64,000 nt of DNA from Monilinia fructicola. Its lineage: Eukaryota; Ascomycota; Leotiomycetes; Helotiales; Sclerotiniaceae. The first letter of the stretch is position 1. The number at the start of each line of letters is the position of its first letter. The notes below the pieces were generated by a model. It worked only from the letters and a program-made list of their open reading frames with translations. It searched no databases and was not told where the DNA came from. Positions 1 through 11,825 of this stretch are shown one piece after another. The stretch lies in NCBI GenBank assembly GCA_008692225.1, contig VICG01000011.1, positions 496,001 to 560,000 of the forward strand, written 5' to 3'. The translations under genes and the position numbers were made by a program.

Positions 1-779
1 TTCTCCATCCGGACAAATATGGGAAGAAAGATATCCTTCTGCAGAGAACCATCTTTGAGTCCACCAAGTCTCTTATCTGCTTCGACCAGAATCTTTATAC
101 CACTAGCGATGTGCATCAAAGAGGCCTTGTATTGACCCCTTAGGCTATCAAACGCGGAGAAGACTATGCACATCATCAGGAGTATGTCTGTATGCAAAGT
201 CAGATCTGTATCCCTCAGAGTGGTTATTCTCTGAATGGCCTTTTGATAGTGGGTCAACGCATAATCTGAATGGGTTTCATGAGCATCCCTCGAATATCCA
301 AAATTCTCATGGAGAGCCCCTAGGGCAACAACAGCATTAAAAATACATGATTCATCATGCGCCGTCCGAAGCAAAATAGTCGACCAAAGATCCGCACCAA
401 ACGGTCCTGCTAATTCCGCCGCTGTCCGGAGTCGAAAAAAGTTGAAAGATCTCTGCTGTCTTGTCGTGATACCGGGTAGAAGACTTAGTCCATCAACAGG
501 CGCAGAAGCCAAATAGACGATGAATTTCCGAAGCCCGCCACCAGAAGTAGAAGCTGATGGTGGTGGTGCATACCCTTCGCAGGTGCGTTTGGCCTTGAAA
601 CATCTTTGACATGTAGGTCTACCTTCATCACATTTTACTCGCCGAGCCCTGAACCAAGATAAGGTTAATAAATTAATTCTCCGCGGGATTTCGTCTAAGA
701 ATGCAACCTACTTGCATGTAACACAACCCGATCGGACCTTGCTACCACCATATCGGGGCCGTATAATACTGGAGCTCAT
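1..779 (-). CDS. Zn2Cys6 fungal transcription factor, 5' part (runs off window)
   Basis: Two exons are visible on the minus strand: 779-712 and 648-1, separated by a 63-nt GT-AG intron (649-711). Joining them gives a complete binuclear zinc cluster at about residues 19-46 with spacing C-x2-C-x6-C-x6-C-x2-C-x6-C (CVTC ... C ... C ... CQRC ... C), interrupted by the intron right after the second cysteine. Downstream, at about residues 95-125, a stretch with FGADLWSTILL and AVVALGALHE resembles the start of the fungal-specific regulatory domain (Fungal_trans_2 type). Such proteins are nuclear DNA-binding regulators; the target genes cannot be told from sequence. I chose the ATG at 779 because the zinc cluster then lies about 18 residues from the N-terminus, as is usual; an in-frame ATG at 902 would add 41 residues without recognisable features. 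About 238 residues are visible and the C-terminal part is outside the window. Confidence 0.85.
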
Positions 780-1637
780 TTTCTTTTGGTGTATGCTTTG
801 CGAGAGGCTGACCTTCCATGGCTGGTTGTTAGTAAATGTCGTCAAGCCTTGTTGTCGATATCCACCTTTTGGCACTGAAAATATCCAATCATCATTGAGC
901 ATTTACGAGAATCGCTCGAATTGCTGAAGGATGAGCCGCCCCCCACTTTTCCGATGGAGGTAGTAAATGGATAATTAGTGGATCCAAAAGGGGTTAGTAG
1001 GCTACGAGCTAAACCCTGAACTTATTCCCGTTCACGTTGTGGTTGTTCATCCGCACACTCAAAGTCGACATGAAATTTTCAATCTCTGGGTCGGAGTAAG
1101 TACAACACGTTCAAAAACAATGCTCTGCAAATACTGAAGGTTCCAAGACTACTATAAACGATTATTTGACAAGGGTTTCTGCTACTTCTTACTCATACCG
1201 CAGAATTTAGATTGTTCCTCCTAGGTCTTGCTCTCGAGGTGATAAGCGAACCCTATGATTGACGGATGAAGCACGCGCTTTAGATCTTGCTTGATTTTGT
1301 AGGGATATCTGAGCCTTATGGATTCACCCAGTGCCGAATCTCTTGGTCATGGATATGGATATGGATATATATTTTCAAACGAATAGTTCGATGAAAATAA
1401 CCGAGCATCTCCATACCTTCATTCAAAGGACTACAATGATCCTGGCTTGGTTGAGAACAACTGCGTATTTATTTGGTTGATGATACTATGCGTTTATGAT
1501 CTCGAGTGAGACACTTAATGGTATTGTCTTTGATGTTGAAGCATTTTTCTGATATACTCATTCTTCTCATCTTCCTCTTATCTTTCTAGTGATTTTTCAT
1601 TTCCTTGCTTGCTTCAAAAACTTCCGATATTCGCATT
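780..1637. other. Intergenic region, no gene seen
   Basis: This stretch separates the minus-strand Zn2Cys6 regulator from the decayed plus-strand protease. It should hold the regulator's promoter. I see no ORF with coding character, no tRNA and no long repeat; a short ATGGAT run occurs near 1350-1370. Confidence 0.5.
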
Positions 1638-2730
1638 ATGTACATTCCAAGTATCAGATCCCTGGCGGGAGGGTTTTTCAATGCCTTAGCATTCGTTTCC
1701 TCCGTTCAAGCTGTCAGCCCAAGGGCAGTAAAACTTCCATTGCTTAGTAGACAGACTCAAGTCACTGGCCCTACCAGTTATGACGACTTTAGCACCCCGC
1801 TCTTTTTATCTTCATGTGAATAATTAAACATCTCCTAGGGATTCTGGTTTGCAAACTTGACGATCCGAGCCTCAGAAAGTTCAGATGAAGTCCTCATCGA
1901 TGCTGGATCTGCGGACTTGGCTCTCAACTCAGGCTTATACGGACCTAATTCCGCCTCAAAAAATTTGCAGAAATCCTTTGATGTTACCTATAAAACTGTC
2001 ACTGGTGATATATAATCTGGGAGTTCGAGCCAAACTGTATGTGTCATTATAATCACAGGCCGAGAATCATACATTAAAGAACCACTAAACCTTTAGATAA
2101 CAGGCTCCCTCTAAAATGATACCACTCTCATCCAATCTCTCTAGCTATTTTCAAAACAAACCATTGGTGTCATCCCTTCTAGATCCAACTTCACCTCAGC
2201 TTCCATTTACGCATAGGATGAGATTGTCTGCTTCGGCCATCTCTCACTCTGCGGCAGCTATTCCACCCCCTACTTCCACATTCTTTTCGATCAAAATCTC
2301 GTCTCAGAATGTTGATTCGGAATTGCTCTTTTCACAAACAATACCGGCACTTTAACTCCCGGGGGTCTCGACACCGAACTAATTATGGAATCGTCATTAA
2401 CAAAAGTGCCAATCATTCAAGAACGGGCTAGATATAGGGATATCGCTATCAATGTAAGTATCATCTCCAGCCTAAAAGAAGCACTTCTAGAATTTAAATT
2501 CACCTGTGGGAGGAGTGGGATCATTGGCCCCATCTCCGCCATCTCCGCTATCGAAACTCTCTTCGATCTAATCAATATCCAATCCGTACTCAATCCCTCG
2601 CCCGCCGGTAATATATTTGTAGAGTAGAATCTTCCGCAGTCGATACTGCTGGGTCGTTGGGATGGAATTATGTCACGTGAGAGAGGCTCGATATATTCAT
2701 CTGAGTAGTTCTCAGTTAGCAAGGTTCAAG
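1638..2730 (+). pseudogene. Decayed pepsin-like (family A1) aspartic protease
   Basis: The first segment from the ATG at 1638 encodes a hydrophobic leader ending near VSSVQA, as expected for a secreted protease. From 1842 the frame reads GFWFANLTIR, then LIDAGSADLALNSGLYGPN. This aligns by eye with the N-terminal active-site region of A1 proteases (normally D-T/S-G-S-x-D-L), but here the triad is D-A-G. The frame then hits a TAA at about 2010. Further down, a stretch near 2285-2390 reads FDQNLVSE, a TGA stop, then FGIALFTNNTGTLTPGGLDTEL, matching the 'GTLTFGGID' region of the family. A possible second active site (AVDTAGS) lies near 2638. Stops, frame changes and the altered catalytic triad all argue for a dead gene. 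The family assignment rests on motif order only. Active relatives cleave proteins extracellularly or in the vacuole at acid pH. Confidence 0.65.
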
Positions 2731-3004
2731 CCCAAGAAGCTGAAGGAGATACGGATCTAATCTGCTTTCAAAAATTCATCTCAAATATACCCAAGGCTTT
2801 GCATGCCGTAAATTGATAGATTATGGTGCGTGCAGTTACCATTGTCAAACATATCCATGGCTCTGACTATCCATAGTCAAACATCTACAAAGGCTTCTAT
2901 ACCCAGAATAAATTCTCATAACTCCATCATCTATTATATATAGAACTAAACCCGATGCATTCGGCAAAATCTTCGCCATTCTCTAGTAAACATGGCTCAT
3001 CATC

Positions 3005-3445
3005 ATGAGTATGACTCGCCTCTCATCAGGTCTCTCAAATTCTCTCCTTGAGCTCTACACCTTTGTATACTTCACCTGTGCCATGATCACGTATGTTCTC
3101 TGGTGGCATAAACCATTTGATTTTGAGCACGTTTCTATCACCCAAGACTATGCGACGGGAACTCCACTTTCACCTTGTGTGATAACCCGTGTCAGATGTG
3201 CGCTACGATTGGCAGTTGACTTCTCGAATTAGATGGCCTTGTTCAGATACATATTCAATTCATTTTATATTTACCCCGCAGCGAATATTTTCTCGGCACT
3301 GTACCTCGCAGCGTGGAAATATCGGGTGTCTTCGGCTGTAAGGTGTCTGTGGAGGATATTGTCGCTTGTAACAACTATCACTCCGTCTTTGACTTTACTA
3401 CTCATCCTTTTTAGCTGTCTGTTATATTACTGGTATACCGATTAA
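3005..3445 (+). pseudogene. Small fungal multi-pass membrane protein, interrupted by in-frame TAG
   Basis: One reading frame runs from the ATG at 3005 to 3445, broken once by TAG at 3230-3232. The upper part contains SLLELYTFVYFTCAMITYVL followed by WWHKPFDF. The lower part contains NIFSALYLAAWKYR and a second hydrophobic stretch. The order 'hydrophobic helix, WWxKP, then xxxLAAW and another helix pair' matches from memory a large uncharacterised family of Pezizomycotina integral membrane proteins; I know no biochemical function for it. The gene seems truncated at both ends, because family members are several hundred residues long. It lies beside the dead aspartic protease, so this edge looks like a decaying region. 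Alternatively the TAG could lie in an unrecognised intron, but no good donor and acceptor pair is visible. Confidence 0.5.
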
Positions 3446-6400
3446 TATATTTGAGGCACTGGTTGGACGGCAAGACTCCCTCATTTTTCTTGAGAGGGTC
3501 ATAGATGGATATCAAGTCACCTATAAGAGATCGCTGAAAAGAGGTATTTGTACAGGAATATTTACCTATTAGCAAGAAGTTCAAAGTTGGCATTATCATC
3601 TAAAAAGCTAGAGCTATCTCCAAAGATTTCTTGAAGCTTGATAATCAACATCTGTAACACCATCCATCGAGTGATATTTTGTTTATGGCTCTTGAAACTA
3701 TACTCTTTCTCGCAATCCTAAGCCTTGATTGTTACTTTCAAAAATGTAACTAAATTGTGGAATTTTTAAATCAATTGAACGTAAAATCCATCTACCCTCG
3801 AAGTCGATCTTGTCTTCACCCCTATCTATCTCTTCAAATATGCAAATAAGCCTCAAGAAACTACCCAATAAGCTTGAGGCTTCCATGCAGAGGAGCATCA
3901 GGCTCTATTTGCTCCCGAGTCCAGTTTCCCGGTTCTCCGGTTTCCACACATAAGTCACTTGGTTCACTCGGAGTTTTCGAGTATGAAAATCTCGCTCTCT
4001 ATTGATCAACATGGTACCAATAGCAACACTAGCACCGCTTCCACATCTGATTATCCTCCCAGGATCCTCCTTTTCTCAATGTGATAGATCTAAATAAATC
4101 TCCAGCACCACGGAATGAGCATGGTAATACCAATATGATTGAGTGAACCTAGTTAGCCCGGCGAGTAAGATGTGGTTATGGAGATGTTTTCTTCATTCGT
4201 GTCCTTTGACAATCCTCTACTTTTCACCAATGTGTATGAGTAACATTAAGAGTAGCAGGGATAGAGGGAGATGGAAGGAAAGCAATTGTCGAGTAATTTA
4301 TAAGGCTATCTTTGCAAAGAATAAGAAGATAGTTTCATGACATATGATGAGGCAGAATAACGTTTCAGAGTAGAATATGGTCACTACGGTTTGATATTCC
4401 CTCGCTGTATTTGGTAATCACATATGTGAATATCGAGAGTACCATTCCACTTTCTCGCAAAGAAACATACACAGAAGCGTTATTGAGGATGCATTCCTTG
4501 TTCAATGGCATTCCACGTGTAAGAAACGCCAAATTCTAGTCCTCTTTAAGTTCTCTGGCGTGCAATGGCAGTGTAAATGTGAGAAAGGGAAATCTTATGT
4601 GGCACCCTATGATCTTCTTGTCTGTGCTTCAATTCTCCCATGGTAAATTCCCGCTTTCGCCTGATATCAATCTTCAGTGAATCAATCGTCTAGTTGAACT
4701 CTTCGGAACGATCACAATCGTATTGACTTACGGACATTCACTCGTTCCCAGCCTTGGGCTTTTCTCCAAGCAGCAAAATACACACCTCTCAATATATCAG
4801 CAGTCCATCACTTCGTCCTGTTATATCGTTAGTTGGAGATCGAGAAGAAATCGGCTTTCCCACAGATTACATCTGTTCGGTCAGAAAGATCTAGGCTCCA
4901 TACCCTACACTTGGAATTCTCGACTTTGCGCATCGATATTGGCTTGGGCTTGTAATATCATCTGAGGATATACTGTGGAATTAATATTTGATCACGGCAA
5001 TGGGCAATAAAGAATAGTCAGCTAATGAATGACAATGAAGATAAAGATAAAAGACTCGGTGATGCTTGATTTACTTCGACTTTACCCTTTCCCCCATCAA
5101 TGTCAGCTCATGAGGATACCAAAGACCGTTAAGTACAATCCGTCATCGCGCAGCTGAGATAGACAGACAATGATATTATGTAGGGTTTATTCAATTGATA
5201 TTATACAGGCTTTATTCAATGTCAAAAGCATTCTCGGAGAATTATATATAAAGCTAATAAATCCATGCCTCTCATTTCTTCCCTCATGCTATCACTTTGC
5301 CCCTCGGTCCTGCAGCTCTGAACCAATTAACATCAATTAATTCACTCAAAATTCAAGCATTACTTAATGTCTTGCTATATAAAGACTGTTCCTTCCCCTA
5401 TTTTCAATCATCATCAAAGAAGCGAAAACCTAAACACTTCCAAAAATTAATGTGATGGATTTCGAAGGAACAAACTATCATTATAATTTCTCCCAATCGA
5501 GTTTTCACATGCGGAACCACCCCTTTTCTCTTCTTGATTACAATTTCTGATGTAAAATTATCTGCTAGGAGTGAAAAGTAACAGCGAATCAATAAAAAAT
5601 GGTGGTGATGATCGACATAGGTGATGGAAGTTCAATGACAACGAGGATGACAAGGGAAACAACGACGATATTTTCTTAGTTCATCTTCATCACCTAGTTC
5701 TATCTTTGACAGTGGGATCCCCCACTGATTTCAAGAGATCTCAAACTCCACACAGCTATCGCCCGAGCTACCTCCCCCGAGCCTTATTACTTCTGGATGA
5801 TTGAGCAGAAAAGCCGCAGAGCTGATATGATAATTCAATGGTCTTTCCTCGTCGTTTTGGTCTTTGTGTGATTGTCTCTTAGTCAACCCTCTACCTTTTA
5901 GATACACAATCGTTCCATCCATTCACTTTTTCAAATATCCATCATATCCTACCCACCCCTGTTCATCTTACATCTGCATTTCTCACCTCCAATATGTAAA
6001 CACTCTCCCCTTCCTCTCAGTTGCTCTTCAAACAAATTATGATATGATTCAGAGACCTCATTCGCCTGGGGCTTAATCGCGATTAATATGTATTCTGAGC
6101 CGTCCACTTTGTTTCCAGATGCCCAGAAGTTTCGAATTCCTATCACTTTATTGTTGAAAAAGATATCTGGTTTAAGATTATCGGGCTAATAACAATGATA
6201 GCAATAGCAACAGCGGTGATGGAAGTGGTTAAGATAGATGATAAATTTAGTAAGAAAACTGGGTTATTGAATAAAATGATGTCTAATACACCCCCCTGCT
6301 CCCCTCCCATCTCGATTTTAAGCTTGATGCGGGATGCAATAGAACTGATTAGCCCCCTATCATCACTTTCGACCTGCTTCTGCTCGATTGTGGTCCGAGA

Positions 6401-9400
6401 TAAGAAAGTAACGGAATATAAATAGCTATCCGCTTATCTTCTACCGTTGCCTCTTTTCCACTTCGATTCAATAATCGTACTGAATGATTCACTTACGTTT
6501 CTCATGCATCACCACTAGCACCAGCCAGCCCTACAAATCATGTTTGGATCTATAACAGATAACAGATGTATCCATGGATGGTCCATGTCCTTCAGACGCA
6601 GCCGCCTTCCCCCCGATAAAAACCCATGCATCCTCCCAAAGCCTTTGTACATGCTTGCTTCATTCATCATCATAGCTCTAGTAAACAGGAACCCCAAGTG
6701 GAGAGCTTGTACTATGCGCCCAAGGTAGCGAGGGGCTATCTCGATCTAAATAGCATGGACTATCTAGTCCACCCATATTCGCCAACACCATCTTCAAGAC
6801 TTTCATCCCATGTCTAATGTTCTAATTTTACCTCCAGAATTACAATCTAATAATCGAAAGCCAAGACAACAATGATGTCTATTAATGCAAAAATGACAAC
6901 ATCTACATCCCCAGTAACGGCAACAATATATTCACCTCAGTAGACCTCGACTAAACAATAATCTATTCACAAACTTAGCTTCTTTTCCATCCAAATCACG
7001 ACAACTCCATACACACTCACGAACTCTAACACATTTTCCGGAATTCTGTGTTCTCTTGCCCTTTACAACACCACACACAGATTCCCTTCTCAATTGACTG
7101 CTTAATCTATACCCTCTTCCCTCTTTTATACTCCCCGCCCCCCTCCTCTCCCCTCCCCCAAGCACCAACACTTATAAAGATCAAAACACTCACCTCCTAC
7201 CCTTTCCTTTATCGTATCTAAATTTCAGCCAATGTACCAGACCAGACCACATGCATGGGTTACAAGATGCGCGATCGCGAGCATCATCCACCCCACTTGT
7301 ACGTCTGCGGCAGCTCTCGCGTACAGGAGCCGAATCTAAATACGATAGAAAATCGAGACTCGGAGCGGATCAAACGATCATGAAAGCGCCGGGCCGCTAA
7401 TATATACGCTACGAGAATGATGCGACGACGAGAACACGACATCTCTCTTCCCATGTCCCTGCAATCCATACAACAAGCTCAAAGCAACGAAAACCCACAA
7501 CTCGCACAGTATAACCATCGAAGCGTATTGGACCTTCGTTGCTCTCGGCCCATGTGTGCAAGAACAAAGTCGACCTACATGTAGCCATCTTCTCCAAAAA
7601 TCCCATCCCGCTGCTACATTTACCGGGTTCCTGTTTTCGGGCTGATCCTCAGATATGGGATTGTTTTCTTCCAGGTTCAGTAACTTCCAATGATTCACCC
7701 CCGTGTACCCCGCCCCCCTCCACCCCTCCATCACCCAGGGCTAGAAAAAACCCTCCCTCTGCATTTAGACTTCGCTCTCCTATACTCACTCTCAATACAT
7801 CAAACGGGATTCTCAAAATCTTCAAACAATGCAAGCGCGTTGATGATGAATGATTCGAATCGAGAGTTACGTGCGTGATGACGACAAAGCTCTTCACGCT
7901 GTGTGAGTCTTGGGCGGCTTGTTTGAAGGGGTGTATGCTGGCGTTTGGTGGGTTGGGGGAAGTGAGGGCGGGAGTTTATATGTATATATACCATGATGAT
8001 AGAGCACCAGTAACAGCTAATAACGAGAAGCAGAACCTCTCTCCCTTCTGAGAAAACCCCTAGCATTTTCTTCTCGTACTCTTTGGGTTTGTATCCGATT
8101 AGACCCGTACACGCATTCACACCATCTCCACGTATGCATGCTTGCACGGCTTGATCTTGAGCCCGGGGGTGGAACAGAGGGAGAGATGTATTCTATTCGA
8201 TAGACTAGTCAACATACTCCATATCCCGCACGTTTCATGAGCGAACATGAGTGAGATTCCTGGGAGCGGATAGTAAATAGTGAGCATCGAACATACAACT
8301 AGCTCATCGATCAAACGACTGATCTCGCGCTAAATAGAAGGAAGGTATGAATGAAATGCAAAGCCCGGCGGGGGACCACCACGACTCCAATACAGAATAG
8401 ACATCGCAGAATCCAGATCGATCGCCGACCCATGAAGTGAAGAGTCACTCGCCGCAAGAGAAAACATCACGATACAGATGCGGAAGATAAGTAGAGATGC
8501 TAGAATCCATACTCTTGATTCACGGCTCGATGCTCTGTTTGAGAGAGATTCGAGGTACTCTCGTCACATGCCCTGCGGATTGCAAAATGAATCTTCGCGA
8601 TGGATATTTCAAGTAGCAAAGGGATGGATTGTTGACATAGATTTCCCAGCCAGATGCCGCAGCATCTGCCGCTCTCTTTGATCCATCTCTTCTGGGAGGA
8701 AAGGGTCGGAAGTACTGCATCACTAAATGCAATGACCATTCCAAGCCCCAGCCATCTTCATCCATTTATTCGATCGTCTCGCCAACGTGAAACTTAGCCC
8801 CTTCATTCCTCATCGGCTATTGTTCCCCCTTTGATGAAAATCAAAATCAGAACCAGATTTGGGCAAAACCAACCAAGCACAATGGTAAAATAACGTTCCC
8901 CCATATTCGCATCGCTTCAACTATTATACCTCTTCTCGCAATCCCTCCCCCTCTGCCCTCCAATCACCAACCAAAAAAAGACCCCCCCACGGAAACAAAA
9001 ACAAAGTGAAAACAACACCCAACTCCAGCCACTTAGTTCCTTCCTATTACCACAAACAGTTATGCCACCCCGCTCCTCCTCCCTCCACCCACCTCCAGCT
9101 TGCTGCGCCCTACTTTCCTGCAGCACTGTACATAGGAATCCGATCTTGTCACCAGACAGCATATACATACAAACATATATACATACATACTATTCTCCAC
9201 CGCAGCATCACCTCCCTATCAAAGCATGCACATCACTAAGCCAGCCGTCTCTGGATGATTTTTAATCTCCCATCTTCCCTGTGCTTTCCCGTCCTCACTC
9301 AACGACGGAGGTCTAAAAAAATTCAAGAATGAAGAGTAAACACAGGCACTGTAAGACTCCATAGCCAAAGCCGCCCCCGAAGCCTCGTTTCCCCCATTGG

Positions 9401-11770
9401 GTCGCGGATTGGGATTGGGGATTGGTAGTACCGCCACTGACTACCCACCTATAATCTGTACGGAGGGATCATCGTTTCTTATCGGCAGTAGCGCTCGTCC
9501 CGACTCGATTCGACATCGATGATTGATGGGTGGAAAAGGGGACATGGATAGAGCAGTAGAGCAGATGATTAGAGCAGCATTCCGCAGCCGAGTATCTACA
9601 TAGATGCATGTTGTGCGATTGTAAGATCTTACCAGTGTACGAGTTGTGCGGTTAGGCGCATGAGTGCAGGGTTGTGTGTATAGAGAGATATATGGATGTA
9701 TGTATATTTACGTGTGTATGTGTACGAACTAAAATTCTAAATTGTAGCCTCGCTGTATTATACGTGTTACTGTAGCTGTCGATGTAGATATCCAGGTCTG
9801 ACATGGATGCTGAACTACAGATTGCAGATCAAAAGTATAGTATATACACGCGCATACTACACGCGACAAAAGCTCAGGACGAAAGAAGATCCGATGGCGT
9901 GAGATTGAGTAGATAGAGTAGAATGCAGAGACCGAGTCATAGATGTACAACGCGCACCCCATTAGGAAAGTCTTACAAGCAATCGATGATTTTCCCCAAA
10001 CAATAAGACGCGATCTACAGAATGACAAGTTTCCTTCCCCTCAGAATGCACAGTCAGTCCCGATGAATCATCAAGAGATAGAGAGATAGATGATCTGACG
10101 AAACCCTCAGATGCTCACATGCGATGCGCATCGTGCACCACACAAGTCCAATAGCAAGAAAGGCAAAAGGAAAAAAATGGGAAAAAAAAACATCAAAAAT
10201 TGTGGAGGTGCATACTACGCGATAGCTATCGCTATAGCAAGCCTTGTCCAAATCTCAAGCTTCGAACTTTGAACCTCAAGCTGCATCGCATGCTGCACAC
10301 ACAGGACTCTCTCTGTACAGTACGACAACCAAACAAAGCAAAACAACAAAACGTGCACAGCAAGCAAGCAAGCCAAAGCCTACCCACCAGCCAGCAAACA
10401 ATCCAAACACCCACGCACCACCCCCCAAAACATCCAAGCTCTTTCGGATTTTCGCGAGCTTACCGCCTTACCGCTCTTTGCCCACTTACTGGTTTGGGAA
10501 AATTGCAGGGCTGGCTGGGTGTACAGGCTGTGAATGGGGGGTAACGCTGGACAGGGCAGGTAGGTAGTGGTGGTGGGGAGGGCCGAAAAGTGATCTTAGC
10601 CTTGTGGTTATATGTATCCAATACTTTTGTGATTTGCTTTTTCGGTTAAACGGTTGTGTGGTGTTGTATGATGTCGTGATGGATTTTTCGCTTGGGAGGC
10701 AGATGGTAATTAGAAGGTTTGTTTTGGAGCTGGCAGAGTAGCGTAATTGTGATGGCGACACTTATCCGCTCACTGTCATTCATTCATGAAAATAGAATTG
10801 AAAATTCCATACCCGTGCTGCGCTTCATGGCTAGGTGGGAAAAGAAAGAACAGATAAGAAAAGAAAGAAGGTAAAATACACCCAAGTCACCAAATCACAA
10901 CATCAACCAAGTCAATACAATCCCACCCCACGAATCGCGCTGCAGTTCGCGCCGCAAAAGAATGCGCAGAGAGTTACTGGATTAGTTGTACAACGAGTGG
11001 TGCGTGGGTAGGTGCATATAATGACTGCTGTACGAAGAATCTTCCCCCATCTGTGTACTTTGTACTTCTGTGCTTCCGGATTAAGCTAGCTCACCCATCT
11101 ATCTGGACTCTGGAGAGTCAGTGTTGGATCTGGGTAGATGGATACGGAGGATACGGAGGAGGAGAATAAAATATGATGGATGAATGCTGAGATACATATT
11201 GGACAGGCAGATGGATAGATACAAAGGGCAGATAGCTCGTTCTATCAGAGATTTGAGATCAAAAATCATATTTCTGCCTTCGGATTACTTTTACTGTAGG
11301 CGGTGAGGGATTATCTAGGGACAGTACTAGGTACCTAGGTAGGCAGGCATAAGTACGAGGTAGATGGATGGTAAATGGTAAATAGTAGATGGTAGATGGT
11401 AGATGATTGATGGTAGTTGGTTGATATGATTGGACTTTAAGAAAAGAAACAAAACCACTTTATGAAAATAAATAAAGTAAGCGATAATGTAATAGTAAAA
11501 GGGATCATTGTTGACATGCATAATTTATGCAGCACTATGATGCAGTCAGTGATGCATAGATAGTATATTATACGTATTATACGTATTATGCATATTATAC
11601 ATGCATTAGCAAGCATTGATTTGTTAATGCATACCTAGTTATTGGATGTCAGATTTGTGTTCCATTCCCATTCCCATTGTCAATTCCATGGTCATTTTTC
11701 CATTTGCTGACATGAATTGATGACCAGACAGACTCTGGAGATTGGACATTGGACATTGGACATTGGAGGT
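3446..11770. other. Gene-poor region, no supported gene
   Basis: About 8 kb without an ORF showing a recognisable domain, signal peptide or plausible exon structure. Open frames here are 60-120 codons long, overlap on both strands and have biased simple composition (for example Ser/Pro/His-rich frames around 7.5-9.2 kb), as expected by chance from pyrimidine-rich DNA. A possible further fragment of the membrane-protein relic could lie around 3.7-4.9 kb, but I cannot support it. No tRNA or rRNA was seen. Confidence 0.45.
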
Positions 11771-11825
11771 TGAAGATTGAAGATTGAAGATTGAAGATTG
11801 AAGATTGAAGATTGAAGATTGAAGA
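11771..11825 (+). repeat. Heptanucleotide microsatellite (TGAAGAT)n
   Basis: About eight tandem copies of TGAAGAT, preceded at 11743-11767 by a short GGACATT array of the same period. Both arrays have 7-bp units, so one may have diverged from the other. Confidence 0.9.

Noticed and set aside
2715..2745. Another B-box-like sequence (GGTTCAAGCC)
   Set aside because: T-stem mismatches and no cloverleaf possible; it lies at the end of the decayed protease.
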